Under the pieces are notes generated by a model. That model was not told the DNA's origin. It was given only the letters and a program-made list of their open reading frames with translations, and made no database searches. DNA of 64,000 bases from NCBI GenBank assembly GCA_958439195.1, contig OY288157.1, positions 62,001 through 126,000 of the forward strand. Reading direction: 5' to 3'. Below, one piece after another: positions 7,931-16,517 of this stretch; within the stretch, counting starts at the first letter, position 1; the number at the start of each line of letters is the position of its first letter. The position numbers and the translations under genes are program-made. Source of the DNA: an uncultured Paracoccaceae bacterium. GTDB lineage: Bacteria; Pseudomonadota; Alphaproteobacteria; Rhodobacterales; Rhodobacteraceae.

Positions 7931-9108
7931 CTGAGTTCCCTTATCCCACGTGCGATCCCATCCAGTGTCATCGGAACCATGCGGTTTGAAAAGATGTCAC
8001 GGATCAGGCGGGTGGATTGGGTATAACCCCAATGCGCCTCGGGCATCGGGTTGATCCACAGATGTCGGGGCCATTGCGCGCAGGCGCGTTCCAGCCACAG
8101 CTTGCCGGGTTCCGGGTTCCAATGTTCGTTCGCGCCACCCGCGTGCAGGATTTCATAGGGCGACATGCTGGCGTCGCCCACGAAGATGCATTTCCAATCG
8201 CTGCCATAGGTCCGCAAAAGATCCATCGTCGGGGTCTGGTCGTCCCACCGGCGGCGGTTGTCGCGCCAGACGCCCTCATACAGGCAGTTGTGAAAATAGA
8301 ACGGGGCGAGGTGCTTGAATTCCGAACGGGCGGCGGAGAACAGTTCCTCCAGCACCTTCACATAGGGGTCCATCGACCCGCCGATATCCAGAAACAGCAG
8401 CACCTTCACCGCATTGCGCCGTTCGGGGCGGGTTTGCACATCCAGCCAGCCATGATCGGCGGTGGCGCGGATGGTGCCTTCCAGATCCAGTTCCTGTTCC
8501 GCGCCATCGCGCGCCCAGCGGCGCAGGCGGCGGAGCGCCACCTTGATGTTGCGGGTGCCGAGTTCGACCGAATCGTCAAGATTGCGAAACTCGCGCCGAT
8601 CCCAGACCTTTACCGCGCGCTGGTGACGGCTTTCGCCTTGCCCGATCCGCACGCCTTCGGGATTATAGCCATAGGCGCCAAAGGGGCTGGTTCCGGCTGT
8701 GCCCACCCATTTGGACCCGCCCTGATGACGGCCCTTCTGTTCTGCCAGCCGCTTGCGGAGTGTATCCATCAGCGCCTCGAACCCGCCAAGGGCCGCAACC
8801 TGGGCGCGTTCCTCGGCCGTCATGTGGCGTTCGGCCAGCTTTTCCAGCCAGTCGCGGGGCAGGTCGATGGCGTCCAGCACCTGATCGGCTGTAATCGTCT
8901 CCAACCCGTTGAAGGCGGCGGCGAAGGCGCGGTCGAAGCGGTCAAGATGGCGTTCATCCTTGACCATCACAACACGGGCCAGATGATAAAAGCCGTCTAC
9001 GTCATACGTCACCAAACCTGCGGCCATGCCTTCCAGAAAGGCAAGGTATTCGCGCAGCGAAACCGGCACGCCTTCCTGCCGCAGCCTTGCGAAGAAGGGC
9101 AGGAACAT
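7927..9108 (-). CDS. CoxE-like VWA domain protein
   Basis: A 393-residue protein with an N-terminal helical region ('VPVSLREYLAFLEGM') and a von Willebrand A domain from about 230. The MIDAS-like loop is DIGGS at 241-245; the first Ser of the canonical DxSxS is Gly, as usual in this family. Known relatives (CoxE, YeiP-type VWA) work together with MoxR AAA+ ATPases to mature or remodel metalloenzymes. A MoxR ATPase is encoded about 2.1 kb upstream on the same strand at 11221-12060. The client is unknown. The stop overlaps the start of the next gene by 4 bp. Confidence 0.87.
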   Translation of the reverse strand: MFLPFFARLRQEGVPVSLREYLAFLEGMAAGLVTYDVDGFYHLARVVMVKDERHLDRFDRAFAAAFNGLETITADQVLDAIDLPRDWLEKLAERHMTAEERAQVAALGGFEALMDTLRKRLAEQKGRHQGGSKWVGTAGTSPFGAYGYNPEGVRIGQGESRHQRAVKVWDRREFRNLDDSVELGTRNIKVALRRLRRWARDGAEQELDLEGTIRATADHGWLDVQTRPERRNAVKVLLFLDIGGSMDPYVKVLEELFSAARSEFKHLAPFYFHNCLYEGVWRDNRRRWDDQTPTMDLLRTYGSDWKCIFVGDASMSPYEILHAGGANEHWNPEPGKLWLERACAQWPRHLWINPMPEAHWGYTQSTRLIRDIFSNRMVPMTLDGIARGIRELR

Positions 9109-9117
9109 GCCGACCCC

Positions 9118-9282
9118 TTACACCATGCGGTCGATGAACAGCGTCAGGAACAGGCCCAGAAGCGCGAAGGCAATGCCATAGCCGGCGCCGTATTGCAGGG
9201 CGTCAAGCTGTTTGCCGCCCGATTTAAGCGCCTTGCGCGCGCCATAGGCAGCCCCCAGAACCAACCCTGCGATCACGATCAT
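9118..9282 (-). CDS. Small two-span membrane protein
   Basis: A 54-residue protein made of two hydrophobic stretches, 'MIVIAGLVLGAAYGARKA' and 'YGAGYGIAFALLGLFLTLFIDRMV', joined by a basic linker. Such proteins are conserved in Rhodobacterales, sometimes under the misleading name apolipoprotein acyltransferase (from memory). The ATG at 9280-9282 is preceded by AAGGC; the longer frame to 9324 adds an unlikely polar extension. It sits 9 bp before the VWA gene and is probably co-transcribed with it. Confidence 0.65.
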   Translation of the reverse strand: MIVIAGLVLGAAYGARKALKSGGKQLDALQYGAGYGIAFALLGLFLTLFIDRMV

Positions 9283-9335
9283 GCCTGCCTTGCCCCTGTC
9301 TTGTCCTTGGCCGGGGCAAGCCATGCCTGCCCGTG

Positions 9336-10718
9336 TCAGCCGCTGCGGCCGGATGCGGCCAGACCCGCGATGTCGGATTGCCGCGCGCGGATCATCGCAT
9401 CCGTGCCGAACCCATAGCGCGCCCAGCCCAGACTGTCGAGACGCGCCTCTTTCGCCAGATCGGGGCGGCCGATCGCCTCGTTCGCTTCGGCCCGGATCAT
9501 CAAAAGCGTGGCGAGGAGGGCGGCATTTTCCGCCCGTCGCACCACCGGGATGGCGCGGTCCGTCAGGGCCAGCGCCTCGGGGTGGCGGCCTTGGGCAAGG
9601 GCGAAGGCGGCAAGCTGCATGTCGACATGGGCAGACCGCACCTCGCCGCCCGGCAGGCGTTGCCAGATGCGCTGTGCTTCGCGGAAGGCCGCGGTGGCGG
9701 CGGCGATGTCGCTGCCCACCTGGGCGCGGCCCAGGGCAAAGTAGGAAAACGCCAGCCGGTTGTCCTGCCAGCCCTGCGCGCGGGCGATGGACAGCATCCG
9801 TTCGGCGGCACGGCGGCGGGCCATATCCGAACCGCGAGGGCCGATGGCCGCCTCGACCGCGTCAATCCAGGCGCGGGGCGCCATGTTGGAGCCACCGGCA
9901 CTGGCGCGGCCTTCGCCCGCCGGGTTCAGGCGGGCCAGGATGGCGGGCAGACGGGCGGCCACCTCGGCGCGGGACATGCCCGATTGCAGGGCGGCGTCGT
10001 GATGCACGCGCAGCACCAGCATGTCAAAGCCGGTCAGAACGGTGTGGAAATTGTCATCGTTGAACACGCTGTCGGGCAGGCGATAGAGATCGTTCAGCGG
10101 ACCCACGGCCTGTGCCAGTTCTTCGTGCAGGCAATCGCGCACCTCTTGCGGCGAGGTATCCGAAGGCACAATGATGCCCACGGTTTCACGCCGGGTGACG
10201 GTGGTCCAATCGGTCAGCCCCGCGCTGCGGGCGGCGCGGTATTCGGCAAAGGACGACACGCGCGGCACCACGAAACAGGCCGCCGATGGCACCAGCCGGC
10301 GCATTGCGGCGCGGGGTTGGAAATCTATGGTGATGGCCGCGCGCGTGCCGACAGGGGCGGGGCGAATGTCGATCCCGGCCTCGCCGCGCAGGCGGGCCAT
10401 GACACGCGCCAGATCGGGATGCGCGGTGGCGGGGGCATCGCCGGTGATGGCCACGGTGATCGGCCCCTCAAATCGGCTTAGGGCGGGCAGGGCGCGCCCG
10501 CTTTCCATGAGGAATTCCAGATCAAGGATGTCGCGGGCAATGTCGGCATTGCTGCGCGTGGCCACCGGCGCCGTCTGCACCGCAAAGCCCTGCATCGGTG
10601 GCAGCGTCGTGCCGGACATGGCCGGGGCAGGGCGGTTCATGGCCACCTGTGCCACGGGTGCGGGTGCGCAAGCGGATAGGGTCAGGATAAGGGCCGCAAG
10701 GGCCTTTGGAATACGCAT
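9336..10718 (-). CDS. DUF2927 lipoprotein
   Basis: A 460-residue envelope protein. It starts with a lipoprotein signal (MRIPKALAALILTLSAC, Cys17). Residues about 60-270 look like a DUF2927 domain ('ILDLEFLMESGRALPALSRFEGPITVAI', then 'CLHEELAQAVGPLNDLYRLPDSVFNDDN', with an HEE pair that recalls a metallopeptidase helix). Residues about 280-440 are helical, with TPR-like repeats rich in Ala and Arg. Function is unknown; the HEE-containing motif raises the possibility of a zinc enzyme, but that is inference. An in-frame ATG at 10739 would add 7 residues; neither start has a clear ribosome site. It stands between the MoxR and VWA genes. Confidence 0.75.
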   Translation of the reverse strand: MRIPKALAALILTLSACAPAPVAQVAMNRPAPAMSGTTLPPMQGFAVQTAPVATRSNADIARDILDLEFLMESGRALPALSRFEGPITVAITGDAPATAHPDLARVMARLRGEAGIDIRPAPVGTRAAITIDFQPRAAMRRLVPSAACFVVPRVSSFAEYRAARSAGLTDWTTVTRRETVGIIVPSDTSPQEVRDCLHEELAQAVGPLNDLYRLPDSVFNDDNFHTVLTGFDMLVLRVHHDAALQSGMSRAEVAARLPAILARLNPAGEGRASAGGSNMAPRAWIDAVEAAIGPRGSDMARRRAAERMLSIARAQGWQDNRLAFSYFALGRAQVGSDIAAATAAFREAQRIWQRLPGGEVRSAHVDMQLAAFALAQGRHPEALALTDRAIPVVRRAENAALLATLLMIRAEANEAIGRPDLAKEARLDSLGWARYGFGTDAMIRARQSDIAGLAASGRSG

Positions 10719-11220
10719 GAGTGGCAGCTCTGCTTTCATTATGAACCAACGGCCTTTCGGCCAGACCAACACCAGACCCCGGCGGAATAGCCGCAGGTCT
10801 GCTACACAAGATCCGACGACGCCCCCGCGCCGTCAGACCGGAACCGCTGTGACAGCGACAGCCGCCCGCATCCCGCAAGTGGCCGGTCAAACCCGCGCAG
10901 CGCGGGACGACGGGCAGGCCTTTGCACAAGGACACGGTCAAACTGATCACCATCACAGACAGAAACGGATGCCCGCACTAGGATGTTAGCAAGTGTCGGT
11001 ATCAGGGCGGCCCGGTGTCAATTCCGGGAAAAGATGGCGACCAATGTCAGACTACGGATCGTGCCGGTTGGGACGGCGCACACCGCATCTGTGCGCGGCG
11101 ATCACGCCAAATTACCAAATGTGTCATAAATACGCCGATCCGTGATCGCTTTGTGGCATAACTGTGTCCAAGTCATGGCGAAATCTGGCGATTCGGCCCC
11201 GGCGGTGGGGCGCGCAAACC
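10719..11220. other. About 500-bp intergenic region between the DUF2927 gene and moxR
   Basis: No open frame here looks like a protein on either strand. The region has a separated inverted repeat, GCGATCACG at 11098-11106 and CGTGATCGC at 11141-11149, around an AT-richer stretch (ATTACCAAATGTGTCATAAA). This could be a regulator site or part of a promoter for an unseen RNA. Nothing else stands out. Confidence 0.4.
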
Positions 11221-12060
11221 TTAACGGGTGGCGCGTCCCATGAAGGCCAGTCTTTCAAAAAGATGAACGTCCTGTTCGTTCTTCAAAAGCGCGCCATGCA
11301 GGCGCGGCAGGGCAGGCCCACCCTCACGGCGCAGGTCTTCTGGGGCCAGATCTTCGGCCAGCAGAAGGCGCAGCCAATCCAGAACCTCGGATGTTGACGG
11401 CTTTTTCTTCAGGCCCGGCACCTCGCGCAATTCGTAGAACTGGGTCAGGGCGGCGGTCAGCAGGGCGGGTTTGACGCTAGGAAAGTGGACGGCAACGATG
11501 GCACGCATCGTATCCATGTCGGGGAATCGGATGTAATGAAAGAAGCAGCGGCGCAGGAAGGCATCTGGCAGCTCTTTTTCATTGTTGGAGGTGATGACCA
11601 CCACCGGGCGATGTGTGGCCCGGATGGTTTCGCCAGTTTCATAGACGTGGAATTCCATACGGTCGAGTTCCTGCAACAGGTCGTTGGGAAATTCGATGTC
11701 GGCCTTGTCCACCTCATCAATCAGCAGCACTACGCGGGACGGGGCGGCAAAGGCCTGCCACAGCTTTCCCTTGCGAATATAGTTGCGTACATCATTCACC
11801 CGCGCATCGCCCAACTGGCTGTCGCGCAACCGGCTGACGGCTTCATATTCGTAAAGGCCTTGCTGCGCCTTTGTCGTGCTTTTCACATGCCATTCGATCA
11901 GCGGCATATCCAGCGCCTGCGCCACCTGCCGCGCAAGTTCCGTCTTGCCCGTACCCGGTTCGCCCTTGACCAGCAGGGGGCGTTGCAGGGTGACTGCGGC
12001 ATTGACCGCAAGGGTCAGATCATCGGTCGCCACATAGCCCGCGGTGGAGGTAAACTTCAT
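11221..12060 (-). CDS. MoxR family AAA+ ATPase
   Basis: A 279-residue ATPase. Walker A is GEPGTGKT at 33-40, Walker B is LLIDEVDKA at 112-120, and sensor 1 'VVITSNNEKELPDAFLRRC' follows at about 153-171. This is the compact MoxR subgroup that pairs with CoxE-like VWA proteins as a chaperone for metalloenzyme assembly. The likely partner is the VWA gene at 7927-9108, which lies on the same strand but is separated by the DUF2927 lipoprotein and a 54-residue protein. It is divergent from dksA. Confidence 0.92.
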   Translation of the reverse strand: MKFTSTAGYVATDDLTLAVNAAVTLQRPLLVKGEPGTGKTELARQVAQALDMPLIEWHVKSTTKAQQGLYEYEAVSRLRDSQLGDARVNDVRNYIRKGKLWQAFAAPSRVVLLIDEVDKADIEFPNDLLQELDRMEFHVYETGETIRATHRPVVVITSNNEKELPDAFLRRCFFHYIRFPDMDTMRAIVAVHFPSVKPALLTAALTQFYELREVPGLKKKPSTSEVLDWLRLLLAEDLAPEDLRREGGPALPRLHGALLKNEQDVHLFERLAFMGRATR

Positions 12061-12229
12061 GTGATCTCGCAGAGGGATAAGGTTTCGCCTGAAACCCTAG
12101 CTGCCGTGCATTTCCGTCGCAACTGCTAGTGACAATCGGTCGGCGATGGTCTAGATGCACGGCCAACAGGAGCCCGCCATGCAAGCAGACCCCCTGTCGG
12201 CGCGGTCCGACCAGACGGAGACAGCAGTT

Positions 12230-12652
12230 ATGAAGCCTGAGGTGTTTCTTCCAGACGATTACCGGCCAGCCGAAGATGAACCGTTCATGAATGATCGGCA
12301 GCTGGAATATTTCCGGCGCAAGCTGATCAACTGGAAGGCCGAGCTGCTGGAACAATCGGCAGAGACGATCGACAACCTGCAAGATTCGGCGCGCAATGTG
12401 CCGGATATCGCGGACCGGGCCAGCGAAGAAACCGATCGTGCACTGGAACTGCGCACCCGTGACCGGCAGCGCAAGCTGGTGGCCAAGATCGACTCGGCGT
12501 TGCGGCGGATCGACAATGGCGAATACGGTTATTGTGAAATGACCGGCGAACCCATCAGCCTGAAGCGTCTGGATGCACGCCCCATCGCCACGATGACGCT
12601 GGAAGCGCAGGAAAAGCACGAGCGCCGGGAAAAGGTGCATCGGGAAGAATGA
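12230..12652 (+). CDS. dksA: DksA-type RNA polymerase-binding transcription factor, single-cysteine form
   Basis: A 140-residue DksA homologue that binds the RNA polymerase secondary channel and tunes rRNA and stringent-response promoters. The coiled-coil tip has the key DxxDxA pattern (D59, D62, A64). The C-terminal zinc-finger region has only one of four cysteines: C102 remains and the other positions read T105, T123 and A126. The fold must therefore be held without zinc, as in DksA2-like proteins and the R. sphaeroides DksA (established from the literature as I recall it). The start follows GGAG at 12217-12220. An in-frame ATG at 12179 with AGGAG would add 17 residues and is a real alternative. 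A hairpin terminator follows at 12696. Confidence 0.9.
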   Translation: MKPEVFLPDDYRPAEDEPFMNDRQLEYFRRKLINWKAELLEQSAETIDNLQDSARNVPDIADRASEETDRALELRTRDRQRKLVAKIDSALRRIDNGEYGYCEMTGEPISLKRLDARPIATMTLEAQEKHERREKVHREE

Positions 12653-12695
12653 TCGCGGCGGCCCTTGCAGGGCGCGGCCGACACGCAGAAAATGA

Positions 12696-12721
12696 CGCCG
12701 GACCCAAGGGTTCGGCGTTTT
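12696..12721 (+). terminator. Rho-independent terminator after dksA
   Basis: CGCCGGACCC, loop AA, GGGTTCGGCG (one G-T pair), followed by TTTT. It starts 43 nt after the dksA stop and ends 17 nt before the monooxygenase start. Confidence 0.8.
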
Positions 12722-12738
12722 GCATTGGGAGCATGGGC

Positions 12739-13923
12739 ATGAGCCTGATCGGGCGGCCGGTAACGGTGTTGGGCGCGGGTGTGGCAGGGTTGGCTGTGGC
12801 GCGGGCCTTGGCCCTGCGTGGGGCATCCGTGACGGTTCTGGAACAGGCCGATGCCATCCGCGAGGTGGGGGCAGGCTTGCAGGTCAGCCCGAATGGAGCG
12901 GCGGTTTTGCGGGCGCTGGGGCTTGGCCCCGCGTTGGAGGCGGTGTCGCTGCGCGCACAGGCGGTGGTGCTGCGGGACGGGCTGGACGGGCGCGCGGTTT
13001 TGCGAATGGATCTGGCGCGACTGCGACCGGAACTGGGGTGGCATTTCGTCCACCGGGCCGACCTGATCGCGCTGCTGTTGGACGGGGCGCGGGCGGCGGG
13101 GGTAGATCTGCGCCTGTTGCAAAAGGTGGACAGCGTCGATCTTGCGCAGGACCGGCCCATGCTGATGATGGCAGAGGGCGGGATGCAGGAGGCGGGGCTG
13201 CTGATCGGGGCGGACGGCCTGCATTCGCCGCTGCGTGCGGCAATCAACGGGGCTGTTGCGCCGTTCTTTACCAACCAGGTTGCCTGGCGGGCGGTTATTC
13301 CGAATGATCCCGGTGATGCGGCAGAGGCCGAGGTGCATATGGGCCCCGGACGGCATCTGGTAAGCTATCCGCTGCGGGGCGGGGCATGGCGCAATATCGT
13401 GGCGGTCGAAGAACGGCGGCGCTGGGTGCAGGAGGGCTGGTCGCTGCGCGATGACCCGATGGAACTGCGGCTGGCCTTTGCCGGGTTTTCCCCCCGCGTG
13501 CGGGCTTGGCTGGACCGGGTCGAGGATGTCTGGCTGTGGGGGCTGTTCCGTCACCCCGTGGCGCGGCGCTGGCACCAGGTGACGGATCGGGGTGCGGCGA
13601 CCATTCTGGGCGATGCGGCCCATCCGACGCTGCCCTTCCTGGCGCAAGGGGCGAATATGGCGCTGGAGGATGCCTGGGTGTTGGCCGCCTGCCTTGCCGG
13701 GCATGACGGCGATGCGGCGGCGCTGGCGGCCTTTCAGACGGCGCGCGCGCCCCGTTGCGCCCGGATCGTGGCGGCGGCCAATGCCAATGCGCGCAATTAT
13801 CACCTGTCCGGTGTGCGCCGCGCCGTGGGCCATGCGGCGCTGCGCATGGCCGGCAAGATGGCACCCGGCATGGCATTGCGGCGGTTTGACTGGCTTTATG
13901 GCCTTGATGTCACCGCGGGATGA
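12739..13923 (+). CDS. FAD-dependent monooxygenase (salicylate hydroxylase-like)
   Basis: A 394-residue group A flavin monooxygenase. The dinucleotide fold GAGVAGLAVARALALRG is at about 12-28 with E38 for the ribose. The second FAD motif 'GDAAHPTLPFLAQGANMALEDAW' is at about 291-313, and 'LIGADGLHSPLR' is the DG motif. Members hydroxylate small aromatic acids or quinone precursors with NAD(P)H and oxygen; the substrate cannot be read from sequence. The ATG at 12739 is chosen because GGGA lies 8 nt upstream; an ATG at 12733 is too close to it. No aromatic catabolic genes are nearby. A copy of the dispersed element follows 14 nt after the stop. Confidence 0.85.
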   Translation: MSLIGRPVTVLGAGVAGLAVARALALRGASVTVLEQADAIREVGAGLQVSPNGAAVLRALGLGPALEAVSLRAQAVVLRDGLDGRAVLRMDLARLRPELGWHFVHRADLIALLLDGARAAGVDLRLLQKVDSVDLAQDRPMLMMAEGGMQEAGLLIGADGLHSPLRAAINGAVAPFFTNQVAWRAVIPNDPGDAAEAEVHMGPGRHLVSYPLRGGAWRNIVAVEERRRWVQEGWSLRDDPMELRLAFAGFSPRVRAWLDRVEDVWLWGLFRHPVARRWHQVTDRGAATILGDAAHPTLPFLAQGANMALEDAWVLAACLAGHDGDAAALAAFQTARAPRCARIVAAANANARNYHLSGVRRAVGHAALRMAGKMAPGMALRRFDWLYGLDVTAG

Positions 13924-13937
13924 TCGGTGGTGGAATT

Positions 13938-13959
13938 GGGTATTTTTGCCAAGATGAAA
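13938..13959 (+). repeat. Dispersed 22-nt intergenic element, copy A
   Basis: GGGTATTT-TT-GCCAAGATGAAA between the convergent monooxygenase gene and small secreted protein gene. The 3' end runs into a weak AAGGGC/GCCCTT stem. Confidence 0.8.
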
Positions 13960-13990
13960 GGGCTGGTGGCGCCCTTATTCAAGGCTGCCG

Positions 13991-14317
13991 TCATTCATAG
14001 GTGAACGTCCCGATCTCGCAGACATTCACGCCGCCCCGTTCCAGCACGTCGCCATCATTGAACACGGCGCGGAAATCGAACATGCAATAGCCTGTAGCAT
14101 CGTCGAAGTTGATCACCACCGATGATCCCGATGGCAGGACATCCGGGCCGAGGATGTCTTCTTCCCATGTGCCGGACCCAGTGTTCGATCCGTAGAATTC
14201 CACGATGGTAAAGCCGGTGTTGTTCACCAGCGTCACCTGCCGGTCAAGCGCGGCGACGGGCAGGGCGATCAGGGCTGTGAAAACTGCGGAGAGGCCGAAA
14301 AGGGGAAGGCGCGGCAT
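13991..14317 (-). CDS. Small secreted protein of unknown function
   Basis: A 108-residue protein with a Sec signal (MPRLPLFGLSAVFTALIALPVAALD) and a compact beta-rich mature domain: 'RQVTLVNNTGFTIVEFYGSNT', 'WEEDILG', 'VLPSGSSVVINFDDATGYCMFDF' and 'VNVCEIGTFTYE'. The two cysteines could form a disulfide. Similar proteins are widespread in Rhodobacterales, and I recall some carrying a misleading argininosuccinate lyase label. Role unknown, probably periplasmic. The ATG at 14317 directly precedes the basic signal start; longer frames upstream lack a signal. Confidence 0.72.
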   Translation of the reverse strand: MPRLPLFGLSAVFTALIALPVAALDRQVTLVNNTGFTIVEFYGSNTGSGTWEEDILGPDVLPSGSSVVINFDDATGYCMFDFRAVFNDGDVLERGGVNVCEIGTFTYE

Positions 14318-14462
14318 GGGGATGGGTTCCATCATATGGGATGCAGGCGGACGATAGACCGCGCGGAACCCGCCGCAACCACCATCTTTGCGTGGCCACG
14401 ATGTGCCGCCACCCTGTGACTTTGCCGCATCACGTATCCGTGATTGGCGCGGGGCGGAAGGT

Positions 14463-15245
14463 TCAGGCGTCGAGTTCGACCCAGACCGGCACGTGGTCCG
14501 ACGGTTTTTCACCGCCGCGCACGCCCTTATCGATCCCGGCGTCCAGCAAAAGGTCGGCACATTGCGGCGACAAGAGCAGATGGTCGATGCGGATGCCGTT
14601 GTTCCGCTCCCATGCGCCGGCCTGATAATCCCAAAAGGAATAGTGTCCGGGGCGCGGCTCGCGGGTGCGAAACGCTTCGGTCAGGCCGAGGTTGAGGATG
14701 CGGCGATAGGCGGCGCGGGTTTCGGGCAGGAAAAGCGCATCCGTGACCCATGCGTCGGGTTTGGCGGCATCCTCAGCCTGTGGGATCACGTTGTAATCGC
14801 CGCAAAAGGCCAGCGGCTGTTCGGTGTCCAGAAGGCTGCGCACCCGCGCCTCCATCCTGGCCATCCAGGCAAGTTTGTAATCGTATTTCGGCCCCGGTGC
14901 CGGGTTGCCATTCGGCAGATAGAGGCCGCAGACGCGGATCGCGGCCTTGGGGGCGATCACCGTTGCCTCGATCCAGCGGGCCTGTTCGTCGGCGTCATCG
15001 CCGGGAAGGCCGCGCGTGATATCTTCCAGCGGCAGGCGCGACAGGATGGCCACGCCGTTAAAGGATTTCTGGCCGTGGGTTTCGACGCGGTAGCCCATGC
15101 CTTCGAACAGGTCGCGGGGAAAGCCTTCATCGACAGATTTGATTTCCTGCAGGCAGACGACATCGGGTTTTGCTTCGGCCAGCCAGGCGGGCAGCGCCTC
15201 GATCCGCGCCTTGATGCCGTTGATGTTGAAAGTGGCAAGTTTCAT
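14463..15245 (-). CDS. xth: Exodeoxyribonuclease III (AP endonuclease)
   Basis: A 260-residue exonuclease III-family enzyme that cleaves DNA at abasic sites and degrades 3' ends in base excision repair. Motifs are 'TFNINGIKAR' (N7), 'CLQEIK' (E34, metal), 'YLPNGNP' (catalytic Tyr), 'CGDYNV' (D and N), and the C-terminal 'RIDHLLLSP' and 'PSDHVPVWVE' with the catalytic His. Length fits the family (about 260-270). It stands 51 bp downstream of an unknown gene on the same strand. Confidence 0.96.
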   Translation of the reverse strand: MKLATFNINGIKARIEALPAWLAEAKPDVVCLQEIKSVDEGFPRDLFEGMGYRVETHGQKSFNGVAILSRLPLEDITRGLPGDDADEQARWIEATVIAPKAAIRVCGLYLPNGNPAPGPKYDYKLAWMARMEARVRSLLDTEQPLAFCGDYNVIPQAEDAAKPDAWVTDALFLPETRAAYRRILNLGLTEAFRTREPRPGHYSFWDYQAGAWERNNGIRIDHLLLSPQCADLLLDAGIDKGVRGGEKPSDHVPVWVELDA

Positions 15246-15296
15246 GCGCGTCTCCCTGTCGCCCTTGTTCTAGGACGGGGGGGCGGGGCGCACAAG

Positions 15297-16022
15297 TCAG
15301 GCGGTGGCGGCAAGCCCGGCCCCTGCGGCGGCGAGCCAGAGCACATCTAGGCGATGCAGTTCTGCCGGATCGAAACGATCCGCCTGTTCCCAATAGCGCC
15401 CTGATGGCACGTGGTAGCCAAGGGCATCTTCGCGCCGCAGGGCCTGATCGGCCAGACGGATGTCAAAGGGCAGGGGGCGGGCATCGCTGGCGCGGTCATG
15501 CGGCACACGCGGAAACACCAGGCGCGAGGGGCCGGTGGAGAGGTTGACCATCGCGCACCCCTCCATCGCGGCCAGGATCATCAGGCGGGCGGATTTCGCC
15601 TCAAGGCTTTGCAGGGTGATGTCGGGGCGCAGCGGATCGGCGCTGCCGGTGCCGTAAAAATGCGTCTGGCCGGGGGGATAGTGCATGTCGCAGCCAAAGG
15701 CCGCGATCACCCGTGGCGTGAGCGCGTGCAGCGCCCAATAGGCGGCGGTAAAGGCCATCGTGCCGCCAGCATAGACAAAGCCGCCAAAGGCGTTCTGGGC
15801 AGGCACGAAATCATCCTGCGTCACCGCACGCTGGCCGGGGCCGGGGGCGGGGCGGCGGTCTTTGGGATAGTCCCAGGGGTAGATGTGATGCGTCCAGTCG
15901 GGGCGCACGGCATGGGCGTTGTTGATGGCGACCACATGATCAAAGGGCGCGCGCGGCCAATGGGCCGCCGCCGTCACCATAGGGCCGGAGCCAAGCATGA
16001 GCACGCATGTCATTCGGGTCAC
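15297..16022 (-). CDS. Conserved protein of unknown function, possible Rossmann-like enzyme
   Basis: A 241-residue protein. It starts with 'TCVLMLGSGPMVTAAAHW', a beta strand and glycine turn like a nucleotide-binding fold. It has 'FDHVVAINNAHAVRPDWTHHIYPWDYP', an aromatic 'FGGFVYAGGTMAFTAAYWAL' and 'AAFGCDMHYPPGQTHFYGTG'. The GSGP turn, the 'INNA' and the 'FGCDMHY' parts recall DUF115/sialyltransferase-like folds, but this is a weak resemblance. GGAG precedes the ATG at a good distance. It is upstream of xth; no other context helps. Confidence 0.6.
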   Translation of the reverse strand: MTRMTCVLMLGSGPMVTAAAHWPRAPFDHVVAINNAHAVRPDWTHHIYPWDYPKDRRPAPGPGQRAVTQDDFVPAQNAFGGFVYAGGTMAFTAAYWALHALTPRVIAAFGCDMHYPPGQTHFYGTGSADPLRPDITLQSLEAKSARLMILAAMEGCAMVNLSTGPSRLVFPRVPHDRASDARPLPFDIRLADQALRREDALGYHVPSGRYWEQADRFDPAELHRLDVLWLAAAGAGLAATA

Positions 16023-16105
16023 TCCACATATCGAGACCCGGTTCTAGCGCGATGGCGCGCAGGGACGAGGGGGGCAGGGTCGGATTTCCGCCCAACCCGC
16101 GTGGA

Positions 16106-16441
16106 TCACATGGAAAAGGACGTGCCACAGCCACAGGAAGATGTGGCATTCGGGTTCTGGATCACAAACCGCGCACCGATCAGTTCATCGGTAAAGTCGA
16201 TCACCGCATTTTGCAGAAACGGCAGCGATACCGCATCGACCAACACCTTTGCGCCGTCCTGTTCCAGCACCAGATCATCGGCGGCGGGCAAATCCTCAAG
16301 CCGGATGTCGTATTGAAAGCCGGAACAGCCGCCGCCTTCCACCGCGACGCGCAGCGCCTTTTGTTCACCTGTCGCTTCGCAAATCTCGCGCAGGCGGGTG
16401 AAGGCACGGTCGGTGACTTTTGGGGGAAGAGTGAGGTCCAT
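16106..16441 (-). CDS. A-type iron-sulfur carrier (IscA/ErpA/HesB family)
   Basis: A 111-residue Fe-S assembly carrier with the three family cysteines: C39 in 'GGGCSGFQY' and C103/C105 in 'SSCGCGTSF'. It carries clusters from the assembly scaffold to target apo-proteins. It is the only Fe-S biogenesis gene in view. It is divergent from the dGTPase gene. Which of IscA, ErpA or SufA it corresponds to cannot be told from sequence alone. Confidence 0.93.
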   Translation of the reverse strand: MDLTLPPKVTDRAFTRLREICEATGEQKALRVAVEGGGCSGFQYDIRLEDLPAADDLVLEQDGAKVLVDAVSLPFLQNAVIDFTDELIGARFVIQNPNATSSCGCGTSFSM

Positions 16442-16517
16442 GATGGAATCCGGTTCCTTGCAGCGTCAGGCAGATATAGGATGCCCCATAAGGTTCAACA
16501 AGAACAGGCAGAACCGC

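Noticed and set aside
16493..16505. GTTC-N5-GAAC inverted repeat upstream of the dGTPase gene, as a possible LexA site.
   Set aside because: The alphaproteobacterial LexA site is a direct repeat GTTC-N7-GTTC; this one has the wrong symmetry and spacing.
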